Below are positions 44,644-54,179 of a stretch of DNA of 64,000 nt, piece after piece. The stretch comes from Lederbergia panacisoli. Lineage in GTDB: Bacteria; Bacillota; Bacilli; Bacillales; Bacillaceae_C. Location: the NCBI RefSeq assembly GCF_024626525.1, contig NZ_JANJGU010000008.1, positions 1 to 64,000 of the forward strand, in the 5' to 3' direction. Each line of letters starts with the position of its first letter. Positions within the stretch are counted from its first letter, which is position 1. The notes under the pieces are model-generated. The model was not told where the DNA came from and ran no database searches. It saw nothing but the letters and a program-made list of their open reading frames with translations. The position numbers were made by a program, and so were the translations under genes.

Positions 44644-44955
44644 TTAATAGTAATAAGGGTAATACGGATACGGATATGGATATGGATAGCCATATCCATA
44701 AGGACCTGCTAATAAAGATCCTGCTGCAAGGCCACCTACAAAGCCTAATGGAAATCCGCCAAAACCGAATCCAAATGGTCTTCCAAAACCAAACCCGGGG
44801 CGACCAAAGCCAAATCCTGGACGGCCAAATCCACCAAACCCAAATCCCGGACGGCCAAATCCACCAAAACCAAATCCCGGACGGCCAATTATTCTTTCAT
44901 CGTGATGTTCCATAGGAACGTGTCCATAACCTTGTATTTGTTCGTAATGATTCAC
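44644..44955 (-). CDS. Gly/Phe/Tyr-rich repetitive protein, coat-like
   Basis: 103-residue low-complexity protein. After MNHYEQIQGYGHVPMEHHDE come repeats of GRPGFGFGGF, then a short hydrophobic stretch (GFVGGLAAGSLLAG) and a tail of GYGYPYPYPYPYYPYYY. GTG start behind AGGAGG. The composition resembles spore-coat or surface-associated small proteins of Bacillus. The function is unknown. Confidence 0.65.
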   Translation of the reverse strand: MNHYEQIQGYGHVPMEHHDERIIGRPGFGFGGFGRPGFGFGGFGRPGFGFGRPGFGFGRPFGFGFGGFPLGFVGGLAAGSLLAGPYGYGYPYPYPYPYYPYYY

Positions 44956-45065
44956 GTGGCATCCTCCTATTTATATAATGGGTAATCTTCCCTCCATCAT
45001 ATGCGGAATATGAAGGTTTGGAGCAGTTGGGACAACTAAATGGGCACTTGTCTAAAAAACAGAAA

Positions 45066-45091
45066 GGAGACTGGCATATTTACCAGTCTCC
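45066..45091 (-). terminator. Minus-strand terminator before 45100
   Basis: Perfect GGAGACTGG / CCAGTCTCC stem; on the minus strand TTTCTGTTTTTTAG follows. Confidence 0.7.
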
Positions 45092-45099
45092 CTGACCCT

Positions 45100-45204
45100 T
45101 TAGGGGGTCTCCACTCCAAGGTCCACTTTGCAGCCATCAACATCGTACTTCATAAGGAACCACTCCTTTGATGGAAAAGTGATGTATGGAGTTGTACTAA
45201 TCAT
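45100..45204 (-). pseudogene. Short truncated ORF with its own terminator (34 codons)
   Basis: On the minus strand ATG 45204 opens MISTTPYITFPSKEWFLMKY followed by DVDGCKVDLGVETP and TAA at 45100. The ribosome binding site is poor. The intact terminator behind it suggests the 3' remains of a larger gene, or a very small gene. The rest of 44956-45255 shows nothing else. Confidence 0.25.
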
Positions 45205-45255
45205 GTTCCCGATTTAGTAGAAATTAAACATTTTTTTGGAAAAGTGGGGATTTAA

Positions 45256-45882
45256 ATGAAAAAAACTTTCTTTATATCATTAATTATTGCCATCGTGATG
45301 ATTGGATCACTCTCAGCACTTCAACTTTCAATGCCTATTGTTCTTGCCATAACGTTTATTTTCATTTTCTTAATAATACTTTCTCCTCAAATATACTATA
45401 TGTATTTTTCAAATAATGTGAATAAAATTGAGAGATTCATGAAGAAAAATCTGAAACAGCCAATTATTGCTTTGTATTATGGTGTCGCTAATAATGATGA
45501 TCAGTTTGTTTCGGATTCGTTGGAAAAGATATTGAAAAAGTATAAAAAGCCTCATCACCAAGCCATTTTTAAAACAGTTTATGCTTTATATAAAAAAGAT
45601 ATAACAGAAATGAAACAGTACATTATTGAGATTAAGCCACTTCAGTTTCAATATTATTATGAAGGCATTGTTTCTATTAGCGAAGGTGATTTTATAAAAG
45701 CGGAAGAGTACATAGGGAAAATAAAAACGGTTTGGATGAAATATGTATTGATGGCAAGTCTTGAACAGGAAAATGGATCCAAAGAAAAAGCAAAAACATA
45801 CGCGAAAACAGCAATTGAAAATGCAAAAGGACTACAAAAATACTTAATATATAAGCATACAGAAAATTTTATAAATAAATGA
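45256..45882 (+). CDS. Membrane-anchored TPR-like hypothetical protein
   Basis: 208-residue protein with two N-terminal hydrophobic segments (MKKTFFISLIIAIVMIGSLS and the PIVLAITFIFIFLIIL stretch). A soluble helical region follows, with repeats suggestive of tetratricopeptide hairpins (YYEGIVSISEGDFIKAEEY). It ends just before the sigma-D promoter of flaG. The function is unknown. Confidence 0.65.
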   Translation: MKKTFFISLIIAIVMIGSLSALQLSMPIVLAITFIFIFLIILSPQIYYMYFSNNVNKIERFMKKNLKQPIIALYYGVANNDDQFVSDSLEKILKKYKKPHHQAIFKTVYALYKKDITEMKQYIIEIKPLQFQYYYEGIVSISEGDFIKAEEYIGKIKTVWMKYVLMASLEQENGSKEKAKTYAKTAIENAKGLQKYLIYKHTENFINK

Positions 45883-45900
45883 TGGTGCTATTCTTATCCC

Positions 45901-45927
45901 TAAACAAATGGAAATGATTGCCGATAT
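45901..45927 (+). promoter_or_regulatory. Sigma-D promoter for flaG-fliD-fliS-fliT
   Basis: Perfect TAAA-N15-GCCGATAT: TAAA at 45901-45904 and GCCGATAT at 45920-45927. It lies 45 nt before flaG. The upstream ORF frame from 45918 would start inside the promoter, so the later ATG is right. Confidence 0.88.
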
Positions 45928-45971
45928 TAAAAATAGATTATATTCAAACTGGTACGAAGGGGAGAAAACCA

Positions 45972-46337
45972 ATGGTAGGACAAGTTGGAGGAGGTCTGTC
46001 GGTAAATTTAACGATTAAGGAATCTATGGTAGGCAAGGTAGAGGAAGCTAGTTCTCCTCGTGTGCAGACACAGGAAGTAGAAAAGAAACAAGTGTCATCT
46101 AATTTACTTACGATCGATCAAGTGGAAAAAGTAGTTAACAGCATGAACGACTTTTTGAAAGCTTCACCTTCCACTCATTTGAAATTCCAGTACCACGATA
46201 AGCTGAACGAATATTACGTGACGATTGTCGATGAAATCTCTCAAGAAGTAGTAAAAGAAATACCCGCCAAAAGAATGCTCGATATATTTGCGGCCATGAC
46301 CGAGTATTTGGGATTAATGGTCGATAAAAAAATCTAA
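45972..46337 (+). CDS. flaG: Flagellar protein FlaG (YvyC)
   Basis: 121-residue FlaG family protein, encoded before fliD in most Bacillus. The N-terminal part is low complexity; the C-terminal FlaG domain begins near residue 55 (NLLTIDQVEKVVNSMNDFLK, then LKFQYHDKLNEYYVTIVDEI). ATG at 45972 has AAGGGGAG upstream. It affects filament length or stability in other bacteria; the mechanism is not known. Confidence 0.9.
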   Translation: MVGQVGGGLSVNLTIKESMVGKVEEASSPRVQTQEVEKKQVSSNLLTIDQVEKVVNSMNDFLKASPSTHLKFQYHDKLNEYYVTIVDEISQEVVKEIPAKRMLDIFAAMTEYLGLMVDKKI

Positions 46338-46363
46338 TCTGTTGTGAATTGGAGGTATAACAG

Positions 46364-48439
46364 ATGAGAATTGCAGGTCTTGCAAGTGGCATGGACATTG
46401 AATCCATGGTTAAAGATTTAATGCGTGCAGAGCGCATGCCACTCGATAAATTAAAACAAAAAAAGCAATTCCTCGAATGGCAGCGCGATGACTATCGTGC
46501 ACTAAACACGAAAATGCTGTCGTTTAGGGATAAGCTTGCTAACTTAAAATTGACACCAAACTATCGTGCACGTACGGTTACCTCATCTAATGATACATAT
46601 GTATCTGCTACAGTGACGAGCGGTGCTTCGCAGGCTTCGTATTCGATTTCGAAGGTGGAGCAGTTGGCGAGTGCTGCAGTGAGGGTTGGTGGAACCTTAA
46701 CGGAAATAGATAACTCTAAAATTGATCCAGCTAAAAGCTTGTTTGATCAACAGGATGTTTTAAATATGATAGATGTTTGGAAAGATGGAGTAGTAGAAAC
46801 AAAAAATCTCAATGGTAAAAAAGGAGATAAGATTCTTTCGCTTAATCTTGGTCCAGACGAAAAACTTCAAATTCCAAATGAAATTAGTGTAAAAGTAAAT
46901 GGTCAAACATTAAAAGTAGTTACAGATCGTGAACCAACATCTGGTGAAGTTAAGATTGAAAACGGAGAACTAAAATTTGGGGTTGAATTATCACAAGATA
47001 GTACAGTTAAAGTTGAGTATGCACTTGAGAGTAAAACGAAAAGCATTAACACTAAGGAAAATGATGTCGCATTAGGTGGCTGGAATCTAGGGGTAAGCTC
47101 AATATCTACTCTGTCTTTGACCTTTACTGGTGAAGGTGTATCAGGAACGTATATACTAGGAGAGGAAAAAGATGGCATTGCGCAATTAATCAATGCAGAT
47201 GGTGATGCCGGGGACGGTCCACTCAAAATTGGTGAAATAAACCTTGCTACTGGTGTAATAACATTTGAGGGATTTGGTGCAGACGGAAAAGATGGAATTC
47301 CACCAAATACCGAGATTGAAGCTACTTTTACCCAAAACTATTCTTCATTTGGAATTAATACTCAAACTTCAAAAGGGGAAATACAAGAAACTATCTTTAT
47401 GACTGGAAACGATACGCTAAATAATGTTATTCGAAAAGTTAACGATTCCTCTGCTGGGGTAACAATGTATTATGATTCTTTTGCAAACCAAGTTAGTTTG
47501 ACAAGAAAAGAGACGGGTGATTATAAAGATGGTGCAGGTAATGAAATAACGGTAAGTGGAAACTTTTTATTGAAAACCTTGAATTTTGAAAAGAGTTCCG
47601 AAACTGGCGGGCAAAACGCCATGTTCACAATCAATGGTCTTTCAACCGAGCGCAGCACCAATACCTTCCAAATGAGCGGGGTAACTTTTACCATAAAACA
47701 AATTTTTAATAAAGATAATGTAGATATTCAACCAATTTCTATTTCAATCGCTAACGACACAAACCAAGTATTCGAAAATATAAAAGCATTTGTCACGCAA
47801 TATAATGAATTAATTGCTGAGATTAATGGCAAGTTAAACGAGGAACGCTACCGCAGTTATAAACCATTAACAGATGATGAACGTGAAGAATTGTCTGACA
47901 AGCAACAGGAAAAGTGGGAAGAGATGGCAAAGAGTGGTCTGCTAAAAGGGGACCCAGTTCTTTCCAGTGTTTTAACGAATATGAGACTGGATATGTCAAG
48001 CGTAGTTGAAACAAACGGCCTTTTTAAACAGCTAGCTACTATTGGCATTAAAACGACCGCCAATTATTTGGAAGGCGGAAAGCTAGAAATCGACGAGGCC
48101 AAACTGAAAGAAGCGATTGAAAAAGATCCACAGTCGGTAGAAAACTTATTCCGAGGCGATGGAACGACATCTGATCGCGGAGTCGTGCATAGACTATATG
48201 ACACGGTCGATGCCGCTATGAAGAAGTTGCAGGAAAGAGCAGGGAGAGCCACTTCTACGAATCAGCAGTTCACTATCGGTCGTGAGCTAGATAACGTGGA
48301 CAAGGGAATCACTCGTTTTGAGCAAAAAATGAAGTTGACTGAGGATCGATATTGGCGTCAATTTACAGCTATGGAAAAAGCGATTCAAAAGGCAAATCAA
48401 CAATCGATGTATTTAATGCAGCAGTTTGGGGGCCTTTAG
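46364..48439 (+). CDS. fliD: Filament cap protein FliD
   Basis: 691-residue filament cap (HAP2), which assembles flagellin at the tip. The N-terminal FliD_N region (IAGLASGMDIESMVKDLMRA) and the C-terminal FliD_C coiled coil (about residues 420-690, ending MEKAIQKANQQSMYLMQQF) are intact. It is longer than B. subtilis FliD (498) because of extra beta-rich insertions at about 130-330. The added surface domains may match the enlarged flagellins of this strain; inferred. Confidence 0.93.
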   Translation: MRIAGLASGMDIESMVKDLMRAERMPLDKLKQKKQFLEWQRDDYRALNTKMLSFRDKLANLKLTPNYRARTVTSSNDTYVSATVTSGASQASYSISKVEQLASAAVRVGGTLTEIDNSKIDPAKSLFDQQDVLNMIDVWKDGVVETKNLNGKKGDKILSLNLGPDEKLQIPNEISVKVNGQTLKVVTDREPTSGEVKIENGELKFGVELSQDSTVKVEYALESKTKSINTKENDVALGGWNLGVSSISTLSLTFTGEGVSGTYILGEEKDGIAQLINADGDAGDGPLKIGEINLATGVITFEGFGADGKDGIPPNTEIEATFTQNYSSFGINTQTSKGEIQETIFMTGNDTLNNVIRKVNDSSAGVTMYYDSFANQVSLTRKETGDYKDGAGNEITVSGNFLLKTLNFEKSSETGGQNAMFTINGLSTERSTNTFQMSGVTFTIKQIFNKDNVDIQPISISIANDTNQVFENIKAFVTQYNELIAEINGKLNEERYRSYKPLTDDEREELSDKQQEKWEEMAKSGLLKGDPVLSSVLTNMRLDMSSVVETNGLFKQLATIGIKTTANYLEGGKLEIDEAKLKEAIEKDPQSVENLFRGDGTTSDRGVVHRLYDTVDAAMKKLQERAGRATSTNQQFTIGRELDNVDKGITRFEQKMKLTEDRYWRQFTAMEKAIQKANQQSMYLMQQFGGL

Positions 48440-48472
48440 TTAATTAGCCCTTAAAAATGAGGAGTGAACAAA

Positions 48473-48877
48473 ATGGCAAGCGCTAATCCATACCAAGCTT
48501 ATAGAACAAATGCTGTAACGACAGCATCACCTGGCGAGCTTACATTAATGCTTTATAATGGTTGTTTAAAATTTATGAACATGGCGAGAATGGCTATTGA
48601 ATCAAAGGACATGGAAGCGAAAAACACGAATATTCAAAAGGCCCAAAACATCATTACCGAATTAATGGTGACCTTGAATATGGATATGCCCATTTCTAAA
48701 AATATGATGGCCCTTTATGATTATGCGAATCGCAGGCTTATCGAAGCGAATATTCATAACGACGTTGAAATCATTCGAGAAGTTGAAGAACTTATCACTG
48801 AATTTCGTGATACTTGGAAGCAGGCCATCCAAATGAATCGACAGATGCAACATGCAGTTGGAGGCAGTGGAGTTTAA
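48473..48877 (+). CDS. fliS: Flagellin chaperone FliS
   Basis: 134-residue FliS: ANPYQAYRTNAVTTASPGEL at the start and the LMLYNGCLKFMNMARMAIES helix are typical. It binds the C-terminal helix of flagellin before export. ATG 48473 has GAGGAGTG upstream. Its TAATG end overlaps fliT. A diverged paralog lies at 15067. Confidence 0.95.
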   Translation: MASANPYQAYRTNAVTTASPGELTLMLYNGCLKFMNMARMAIESKDMEAKNTNIQKAQNIITELMVTLNMDMPISKNMMALYDYANRRLIEANIHNDVEIIREVEELITEFRDTWKQAIQMNRQMQHAVGGSGV

Positions 48878-49224
48878 TGAATGCTGTCGAAAAATGTGTG
48901 GAAATCACTGAAGAATTAATAACCGTGTTAAAGGCAAATTCCAATGATCGAGACAAGACCATCATTGAGATCGAACACTTATTAGAACAGAGGTCGGAAT
49001 GGCTGTCTAAAATTAAAAGTCCGTTTTCTGAAAAAGATCAATTAATTGGAAAAAGGCTCACCATTTTAGACAAGGAAATGACAAATCAATTGAAAAAAAT
49101 CCAGGTGGGCATTCAAAAAGATATAAATGGATTAGAGCAAAGAAAGATATCCGCGGAACGTTATACTAATCCTTATGCAGCCACTGAACAACTGGACGGA
49201 ATGTTTTACGATCAGAGGAAATAA
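48877..49224 (+). CDS. fliT: FliT-like export chaperone
   Basis: 115-residue helical protein following fliS, as in B. subtilis. ATG overlaps the fliS stop (TAATG). It has coiled-coil character (KTIIEIEHLLEQRSEWLSKI, then NQLKKIQVGIQKDI). It is expected to chaperone FliD. Confidence 0.87.
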   Translation: MNAVEKCVEITEELITVLKANSNDRDKTIIEIEHLLEQRSEWLSKIKSPFSEKDQLIGKRLTILDKEMTNQLKKIQVGIQKDINGLEQRKISAERYTNPYAATEQLDGMFYDQRK

Positions 49225-49274
49225 AAATTTTTAGTCAAATTTCACGTATTCGACAAAAAATTTATTGAAAACAG

Positions 49275-49302
49275 GCAGGATTTTTAAGTTGGTATATAGA
49301 AG
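49275..49302 (+). promoter_or_regulatory. Possible sigma-H promoter of hpf
   Basis: GCAGGATTT at 49275-49283, a 12-nt spacer and ATAGAAG at 49296-49302 follow the sigma-H pattern RNAGGAWWW-N12-RNNGAAT with one mismatch. B. subtilis hpf (yvyD) is also under sigma-H, so this fits. Confidence 0.5.
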
Positions 49303-49338
49303 TATATATACATAGCATTATAAAAGGAGGAGTTATAT

Positions 49339-49893
49339 ATGCTGAAATTCCAAATACGTGGTGAAAACATCGAGGTCACAGAGGCAATTCGTGATCATGT
49401 AGAAAAGAAAGTTGGAAAACTTGAGCGTTACTTTAATGAAACTCCTGAGGCAAATGTTCATGTAAACTTAAAAGTGAATCCTGATAAAAAATCTAAAGTT
49501 GAAATTACAATACCTATTCCGCAACTAACGCTTCGTGCAGAAGAAGTAAATAGTGATATGTACGCAGCGATTGACCTAATTGTTGATAAACTAGAACGAC
49601 AAATTCGTAAGCATAAAACGAAAGTAAACCGTAAGTTCCGTGAAAAAGGAAACCCGAATGAATTTTTCAATACAAATGTTAACGGAGCTGCACTCATTGA
49701 AGAAGATGACGATGAAATGACCATTGTCCGTACGAAACAATTTGATCTAAAGCCGATGGACAGTGAAGAAGCAGTGCTGCAAATGAACATGCTTGGTCAT
49801 AGCTTTTTCATCTATACAGATGCCGAAACAAATGGAACCCATATCGTTTACCGCAGGAAAGACGGGAAATATGGATTAATTGAAACGAATTAA
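49339..49893 (+). CDS. hpf: Long-form ribosome hibernation promoting factor (YvyD)
   Basis: 184-residue long HPF that dimerises ribosomes into 100S particles. The N-terminal S30AE domain (NIEVTEAIRDHVEKKVGKLE) covers about 100 residues, and the C-terminal dimerisation domain (KPMDSEEAVLQMNMLGHSFF) the last 60. RBS AAAAGGAGG. A stress- or sigma-H-driven promoter lies upstream. Confidence 0.95.
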   Translation: MLKFQIRGENIEVTEAIRDHVEKKVGKLERYFNETPEANVHVNLKVNPDKKSKVEITIPIPQLTLRAEEVNSDMYAAIDLIVDKLERQIRKHKTKVNRKFREKGNPNEFFNTNVNGAALIEEDDDEMTIVRTKQFDLKPMDSEEAVLQMNMLGHSFFIYTDAETNGTHIVYRRKDGKYGLIETN

Positions 49894-49922
49894 CAGAACT
49901 GAAAAAGTACGTAGTTTTTATT

Positions 49923-49957
49923 GCACGCAGCAGTTATTATGGCTGCGTGCTTTTTAT
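49923..49957 (+). terminator. hpf terminator
   Basis: Perfect GCACGCAGC / GCTGCGTGC stem followed by five T. Confidence 0.92.
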
Positions 49958-50055
49958 ATACAGAAAAGTTTTTGTGGAAATATTGAGTCTATTAAACTAA
50001 AATTAATGATAGGGCTTTCAGATAGAGAATGAAAAAATACTAGGGGGAAATTTTA

Positions 50056-51666
50056 ATGAAAACAGATCATCAATATTATCCATATCCTTCGCAAAGAATG
50101 ACGGTACACGGTCAAAAAGGAATGGTGGCCACGACTCAACCTTTGGCTGCACAAGCTGGCTTGAGGATAATGCAACAAGGAGGAAACGCCATAGACGCGG
50201 CAATCGCTACGGCAGCTTGTCTCACCGTAGTTGAACCGAATTCTACAAGTATAGGCGGAGATTCCTTCGCGCTTGTATGGACGAATGGGGAATTGCATGG
50301 ACTGAATGCGAGTGGACCTGCTCCTAAAAGCATTTCTATCGAGAAAGTGAAAGAGATGGGGCATGATCATATGCCTGGAATAGGGGTGCTTCCCATCACG
50401 GTTCCTGGAACACCTGCTTCATGGGTGGCTTTGTCGAAGCGTTTTGGTAAATTACCGTTAACGGAAGTGTTGAAGCCTGCAATTGAGTATGCTCGGGACG
50501 GTTTTCCGGCATCGTCTGAAATCGGAAAGTTTTGGGATATTCGCTTTCGTGAATATACAGAGCAGTTCAAAGGTGAGGAATTCCAAGAATGGTTTAATGT
50601 ATATGCTCCAAATGGAAGAGCGCCTGAAATCGGGGAGATTTGGAAATCGCCTGCCCATGCCAATACTTTACAAGCGATTGCTGAAACAGATGGTGAGGCT
50701 TTTTACCGCGGGGAGCTGGCGGAAAAAATGGCTGAATGTGTGGCAAAATATAACGGCTTTTTAACGGTAGAGGACCTTGCTGCTTATGAGCCGGAATGGG
50801 TTGAACCAATTAGCGTCAATTATAAAGGTTATGATATTTGGGAAATCCCTCCGAATGGTCAGGGAATTGTCGCGTTAATGGCCTTGCAAATTTTAAAGGA
50901 CTTTGATTTTGCTACGAAGGATTCTGTAGATACCTACCATAAGCAAATTGAAGCTGTTAAATTGGCATATATGGATGGGTTAAAATATATTACCGATCCG
51001 AAAAAAATGAAAGTAACGGAAAAGGAATTACTATCTGAACAATATGCAGAAATTAGACGTGCTCTTATTAATGAAAAAGCGATCCTTCCTGAAGCTGGAG
51101 AGCCTGTCCCAGGTGGAACTGTTTACTTAGCTACCGCTGATGGAGAAGGAAACATGGTTTCCTTTATTCAAAGTCATGCAGGTGACTTTGGTTCAGGTGT
51201 AGTCGTTCCAGGTACGGGAATTTGTTTGCAAAATAGGGGCAGTGGATTTTCTTTAGATCCAAATCATCATAATGCTTTGGAAGGTGGAAAGAAAACGTTA
51301 CATACGATCATCCCAGGTTTTATTACGAAAGATAATCAACCGGTCGGACCATTTGGTGTTATGTGTGGAATGATTCAACCACAGGCACATGTGCAAGTTG
51401 TCATGAATCTAGTCGATTTTCTATTGAATCCACAAGCAGCTTTGGATGCTCCTAGATGGAGATGGATTAAAGAAAAAATCATTGAGGTAGAGCCGCAATT
51501 CCCTGATCATATCGCAAAAGCTTTAGTGCGAAAAGGACATATCGTCCAACGAGCAGTCGATTCTGGAATGTTCGGGAGAGGGCAAATTATATGCAGAGAT
51601 CCTGAGTCGGGGATATTATCCGGGGGAACGGAACCGAGAGCTGACGGAAGCATAGCAGTTTGGTAA
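50056..51666 (+). CDS. Gamma-glutamyltransferase-like protein (YwrD family)
   Basis: 536-residue cytoplasmic Ntn-hydrolase of the GGT family, YwrD-like. The expected autocleavage Thr is in GGTVYLATADGEGN near residue 352, with downstream FIQSHAGDFGSG and MCGMIQPQAHVQVVMN regions. There is no signal peptide, unlike secreted GGTs. It probably hydrolyses gamma-glutamyl amides or related compounds. A paralog follows at 51946, then two chromate-transporter halves, similar to the ywrABCD neighbourhood. Confidence 0.85.
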   Translation: MKTDHQYYPYPSQRMTVHGQKGMVATTQPLAAQAGLRIMQQGGNAIDAAIATAACLTVVEPNSTSIGGDSFALVWTNGELHGLNASGPAPKSISIEKVKEMGHDHMPGIGVLPITVPGTPASWVALSKRFGKLPLTEVLKPAIEYARDGFPASSEIGKFWDIRFREYTEQFKGEEFQEWFNVYAPNGRAPEIGEIWKSPAHANTLQAIAETDGEAFYRGELAEKMAECVAKYNGFLTVEDLAAYEPEWVEPISVNYKGYDIWEIPPNGQGIVALMALQILKDFDFATKDSVDTYHKQIEAVKLAYMDGLKYITDPKKMKVTEKELLSEQYAEIRRALINEKAILPEAGEPVPGGTVYLATADGEGNMVSFIQSHAGDFGSGVVVPGTGICLQNRGSGFSLDPNHHNALEGGKKTLHTIIPGFITKDNQPVGPFGVMCGMIQPQAHVQVVMNLVDFLLNPQAALDAPRWRWIKEKIIEVEPQFPDHIAKALVRKGHIVQRAVDSGMFGRGQIICRDPESGILSGGTEPRADGSIAVW

Positions 51667-51682
51667 GTTAATATTTTTGAAA

Positions 51683-51722
51683 AAATAAGGATAAAGTCCG
51701 TCGCTTTATCCTTATTTCCTTT
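51683..51722 (+). terminator. Terminator between the two YwrD-like genes
   Basis: AAATAAGGATAAAG / CTTTATCCTTATTT stem with a T-rich tail. The rest of this gap to 51945 shows nothing else but a weaker CTTATTGGG/AATAAG repeat. Confidence 0.8.
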
Positions 51723-51945
51723 TCTATTTTTTCCCTACATAGTAAAATGAAACTTATGTCATTCATTATGAAGATTCTTTTCCTAAATATAAATCTAAAT
51801 AATTAAAGTAGATATTGTTCCTAAAACTGAAAAAACATGGGAGAAGAGCTGCTAGCTTAATAAGAACTGCTAAAACGTCCTTATTGGGCTTTTACAAACA
51901 ACAAATTTTTAAAAAATAGCCATATTGAAAGAAGGCAGAGTGAGT

Positions 51946-53559
51946 ATGAATTTGGATCATTTATATCAACCCTATACATCTCAGCGAACAACAGCATTCG
52001 CCAAAAACGGGATGGTGGCGACTTCACAACCGTTAGCTGCTCAAGCTGGATTGGATATATTGAAAAAAGGCGGGAATGCAATTGATGCAGCAATTGCAAC
52101 AGCGGCAGCACTGACTGTCGTTGAGCCGACGTCGAATGGAATCGGGGGAGATGCATTTGCTCTCGTTTGGACAGATGGGAAGCTTCATGGACTAAATGCG
52201 AGCGGTCCTTCTCCGAAATCCATTAGTCTTGAAAAAGTAAAATCACTTGGTTATGAAAAAATGCCAGCGCATGGCGTCATCCCGATTACAGTACCAGGAG
52301 TGCCATCGGCCTGGGCAGAGCTATCCAAAAAATTTGGTAGACTTCCTTTAACTGAGACGCTGAGACCGGCGATTCAATATGCAGAAGAAGGATTTCCGTT
52401 GACACCTGTTTTAGGAAAGTATTGGAAGCTAGCATATAATCGGTTTTTAGAATTGTTTTCTTCGAAGGAAGAATTTAAGCCGTGGTTTGATACATTTGCT
52501 CCAAATGGAAGAGCACCAGAAATTGGTGAAATGTGGCACTCCCCAGGTCATGCAGCTACACTAAGAGCTATTGCCAACACGAGTGCCGAAAGTTTTTACA
52601 GAGGTGAGCTTGCAGAAAAAATAACTTCTTTTGTTAAGAAACATAATGGTTTTCTTTCTATGGAAGATTTAATTTCGTTTAAAGCAGAATGGGTAGAGCC
52701 CGTTTCAGTAAATTACCGTGGTTATGATGTTTGGGAAATTCCTCCGAATGGACAAGGAATTGTCGCCCTTATGGCCCTTAATATTGCGAAAGGCTTCAAT
52801 TTTACAGAAAAAGAAAATGTAGAAACGTATCATAAACAAATCGAGGCGATGAAGCTTGCGTTTATGGACGGAAAAGCGTTTATAACGGAACCTGCGCATA
52901 TGCCAATTAGTGTTGAGCGACTACTGTCTGAGGAATATGCGGAAAAACGCAGAGCAAAGATTGTGGGAGATGCTTTAGAACCGACCGTAATGGAGCTTCC
53001 AAAAGGTGGAACTGTTTATTTAGCAACAGCCGACGGTGAAGGGAATATGGTATCTTTCATTCAAAGCAACTATATGGGATTTGGATCTGGGATCGTTGTG
53101 CCTGATACAGGAATTGCCTTGCAAAATCGTGGACATGATTTTTCGTTGGATGAAGGTCATCCGAATGCATTGCAGCCAGGGAAGAGAACCTACAATACAA
53201 TTATTCCGGGCTTTTTAACGAAAGATGGGAAGGCAGTTGGACCTTTTGGCGTAATGGGCGGTTATATGCAGCCACAAGGTCATTTCCAAGTCGTTTCCAA
53301 TACAATCGATTTCCACTTAAATCCACAAGCTGCACTTGATGCACCTCGCTGGCAATGGTTAGAAGGGAAAAAAGTCCTGCTGGAACCTAATTTCCCTCTC
53401 CATATTGCTCAGGCATTAGCCCGCAAAGGCCATCAAGTACAATTAGCCGTTGACAGCGGTAGTTTTGGACGTGGTCAAGCCATTTGGCGCAACAGTGAAA
53501 CCGGCGTTTTAATGGGGGGCACTGAGTCGCGCACGGATGGATCGATTGCAGCGTGGTAA
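51946..53559 (+). CDS. Gamma-glutamyltransferase-like protein, second copy (YwrD)
   Basis: 537-residue paralog of the preceding enzyme, similar along its whole length (IATAAALTVVEPTSNGIGGD, GGTVYLATADGEGN with the catalytic Thr, GYMQPQGHFQVVSN). ATG at 51946 was chosen; the frame from TTG 51925 adds MKEGRVS without a site. The two copies are diverged and the spacing shows a tandem duplication. It is followed by the chromate transporters. Confidence 0.85.
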   Translation: MNLDHLYQPYTSQRTTAFAKNGMVATSQPLAAQAGLDILKKGGNAIDAAIATAAALTVVEPTSNGIGGDAFALVWTDGKLHGLNASGPSPKSISLEKVKSLGYEKMPAHGVIPITVPGVPSAWAELSKKFGRLPLTETLRPAIQYAEEGFPLTPVLGKYWKLAYNRFLELFSSKEEFKPWFDTFAPNGRAPEIGEMWHSPGHAATLRAIANTSAESFYRGELAEKITSFVKKHNGFLSMEDLISFKAEWVEPVSVNYRGYDVWEIPPNGQGIVALMALNIAKGFNFTEKENVETYHKQIEAMKLAFMDGKAFITEPAHMPISVERLLSEEYAEKRRAKIVGDALEPTVMELPKGGTVYLATADGEGNMVSFIQSNYMGFGSGIVVPDTGIALQNRGHDFSLDEGHPNALQPGKRTYNTIIPGFLTKDGKAVGPFGVMGGYMQPQGHFQVVSNTIDFHLNPQAALDAPRWQWLEGKKVLLEPNFPLHIAQALARKGHQVQLAVDSGSFGRGQAIWRNSETGVLMGGTESRTDGSIAAW

Positions 53560-53612
53560 ATAACTAAGACAGAAATTTCTTGAAGTGCATCTAGTAAAGG
53601 CGGTTTTATTTA

Positions 53613-54179
53613 ATGAAACAAAAAGATATTTTTATTGCTTTTTTTCGGTCGGGCATACTTGGCTTTGGAGGCGGACCGTCAGCGATTCCACTCGTTCACA
53701 GGGAAGTTGTCCTTGTATATAAATGGATGAATGATGAAGAATTTTCAGATGTATTAGCGCTCGCCAATGCATTGCCGGGACCGATTAATACAAAAATGGC
53801 AGGATATATCGGTTGGAGAGTCGGCGGATTCTGGGGTATGATGAATGCTTTATTTGCCACCTCTATACCGACCGTTGTCTTAATGATATTATTTTTAACT
53901 CTTTTAACGGCTCATAAGGATAAACCTTGGGTGGCGGGAATGTCTAAAGCGGTACTGCCTGTAGCGGGTGTATTGCTCGGTGTTTTGGCATGGGATTTTA
54001 TCGTGAAATCAAGAAAAACGCTCGGTTGGCTTTGGGGCACAATTCTCATTCTGGCTAGTGTAGTCATTTTGGAATTTCTTCATATTCATCCAGGAATATT
54101 AATTGCTGCTCTTTTAATTTCTGCCATTGTTTTAGGGAGTAAGAAGAAGGCTAAGCAAGAAGGGAGAGGCCAATCATGA
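53613..54179 (+). CDS. Half-size chromate transporter (YwrB-like)
   Basis: 188-residue membrane protein of the short-chain CHR family. It shows the motif FRSGILGFGGGPSAIPLVHR at the start and NALPGPINTKMAGYIGWRVG. It has five or six predicted spans. The ATGA overlap with the next gene shows an operon; the two halves together would make one transporter. The substrate may be an anion other than chromate. Confidence 0.88.
   Translation: MKQKDIFIAFFRSGILGFGGGPSAIPLVHREVVLVYKWMNDEEFSDVLALANALPGPINTKMAGYIGWRVGGFWGMMNALFATSIPTVVLMILFLTLLTAHKDKPWVAGMSKAVLPVAGVLLGVLAWDFIVKSRKTLGWLWGTILILASVVILEFLHIHPGILIAALLISAIVLGSKKKAKQEGRGQS

Noticed and set aside
44676-44915. 79-aa plus-strand ORF
   Set aside because: Antisense of the Gly/Phe-rich coat-like gene, with repeats that only mirror that gene.
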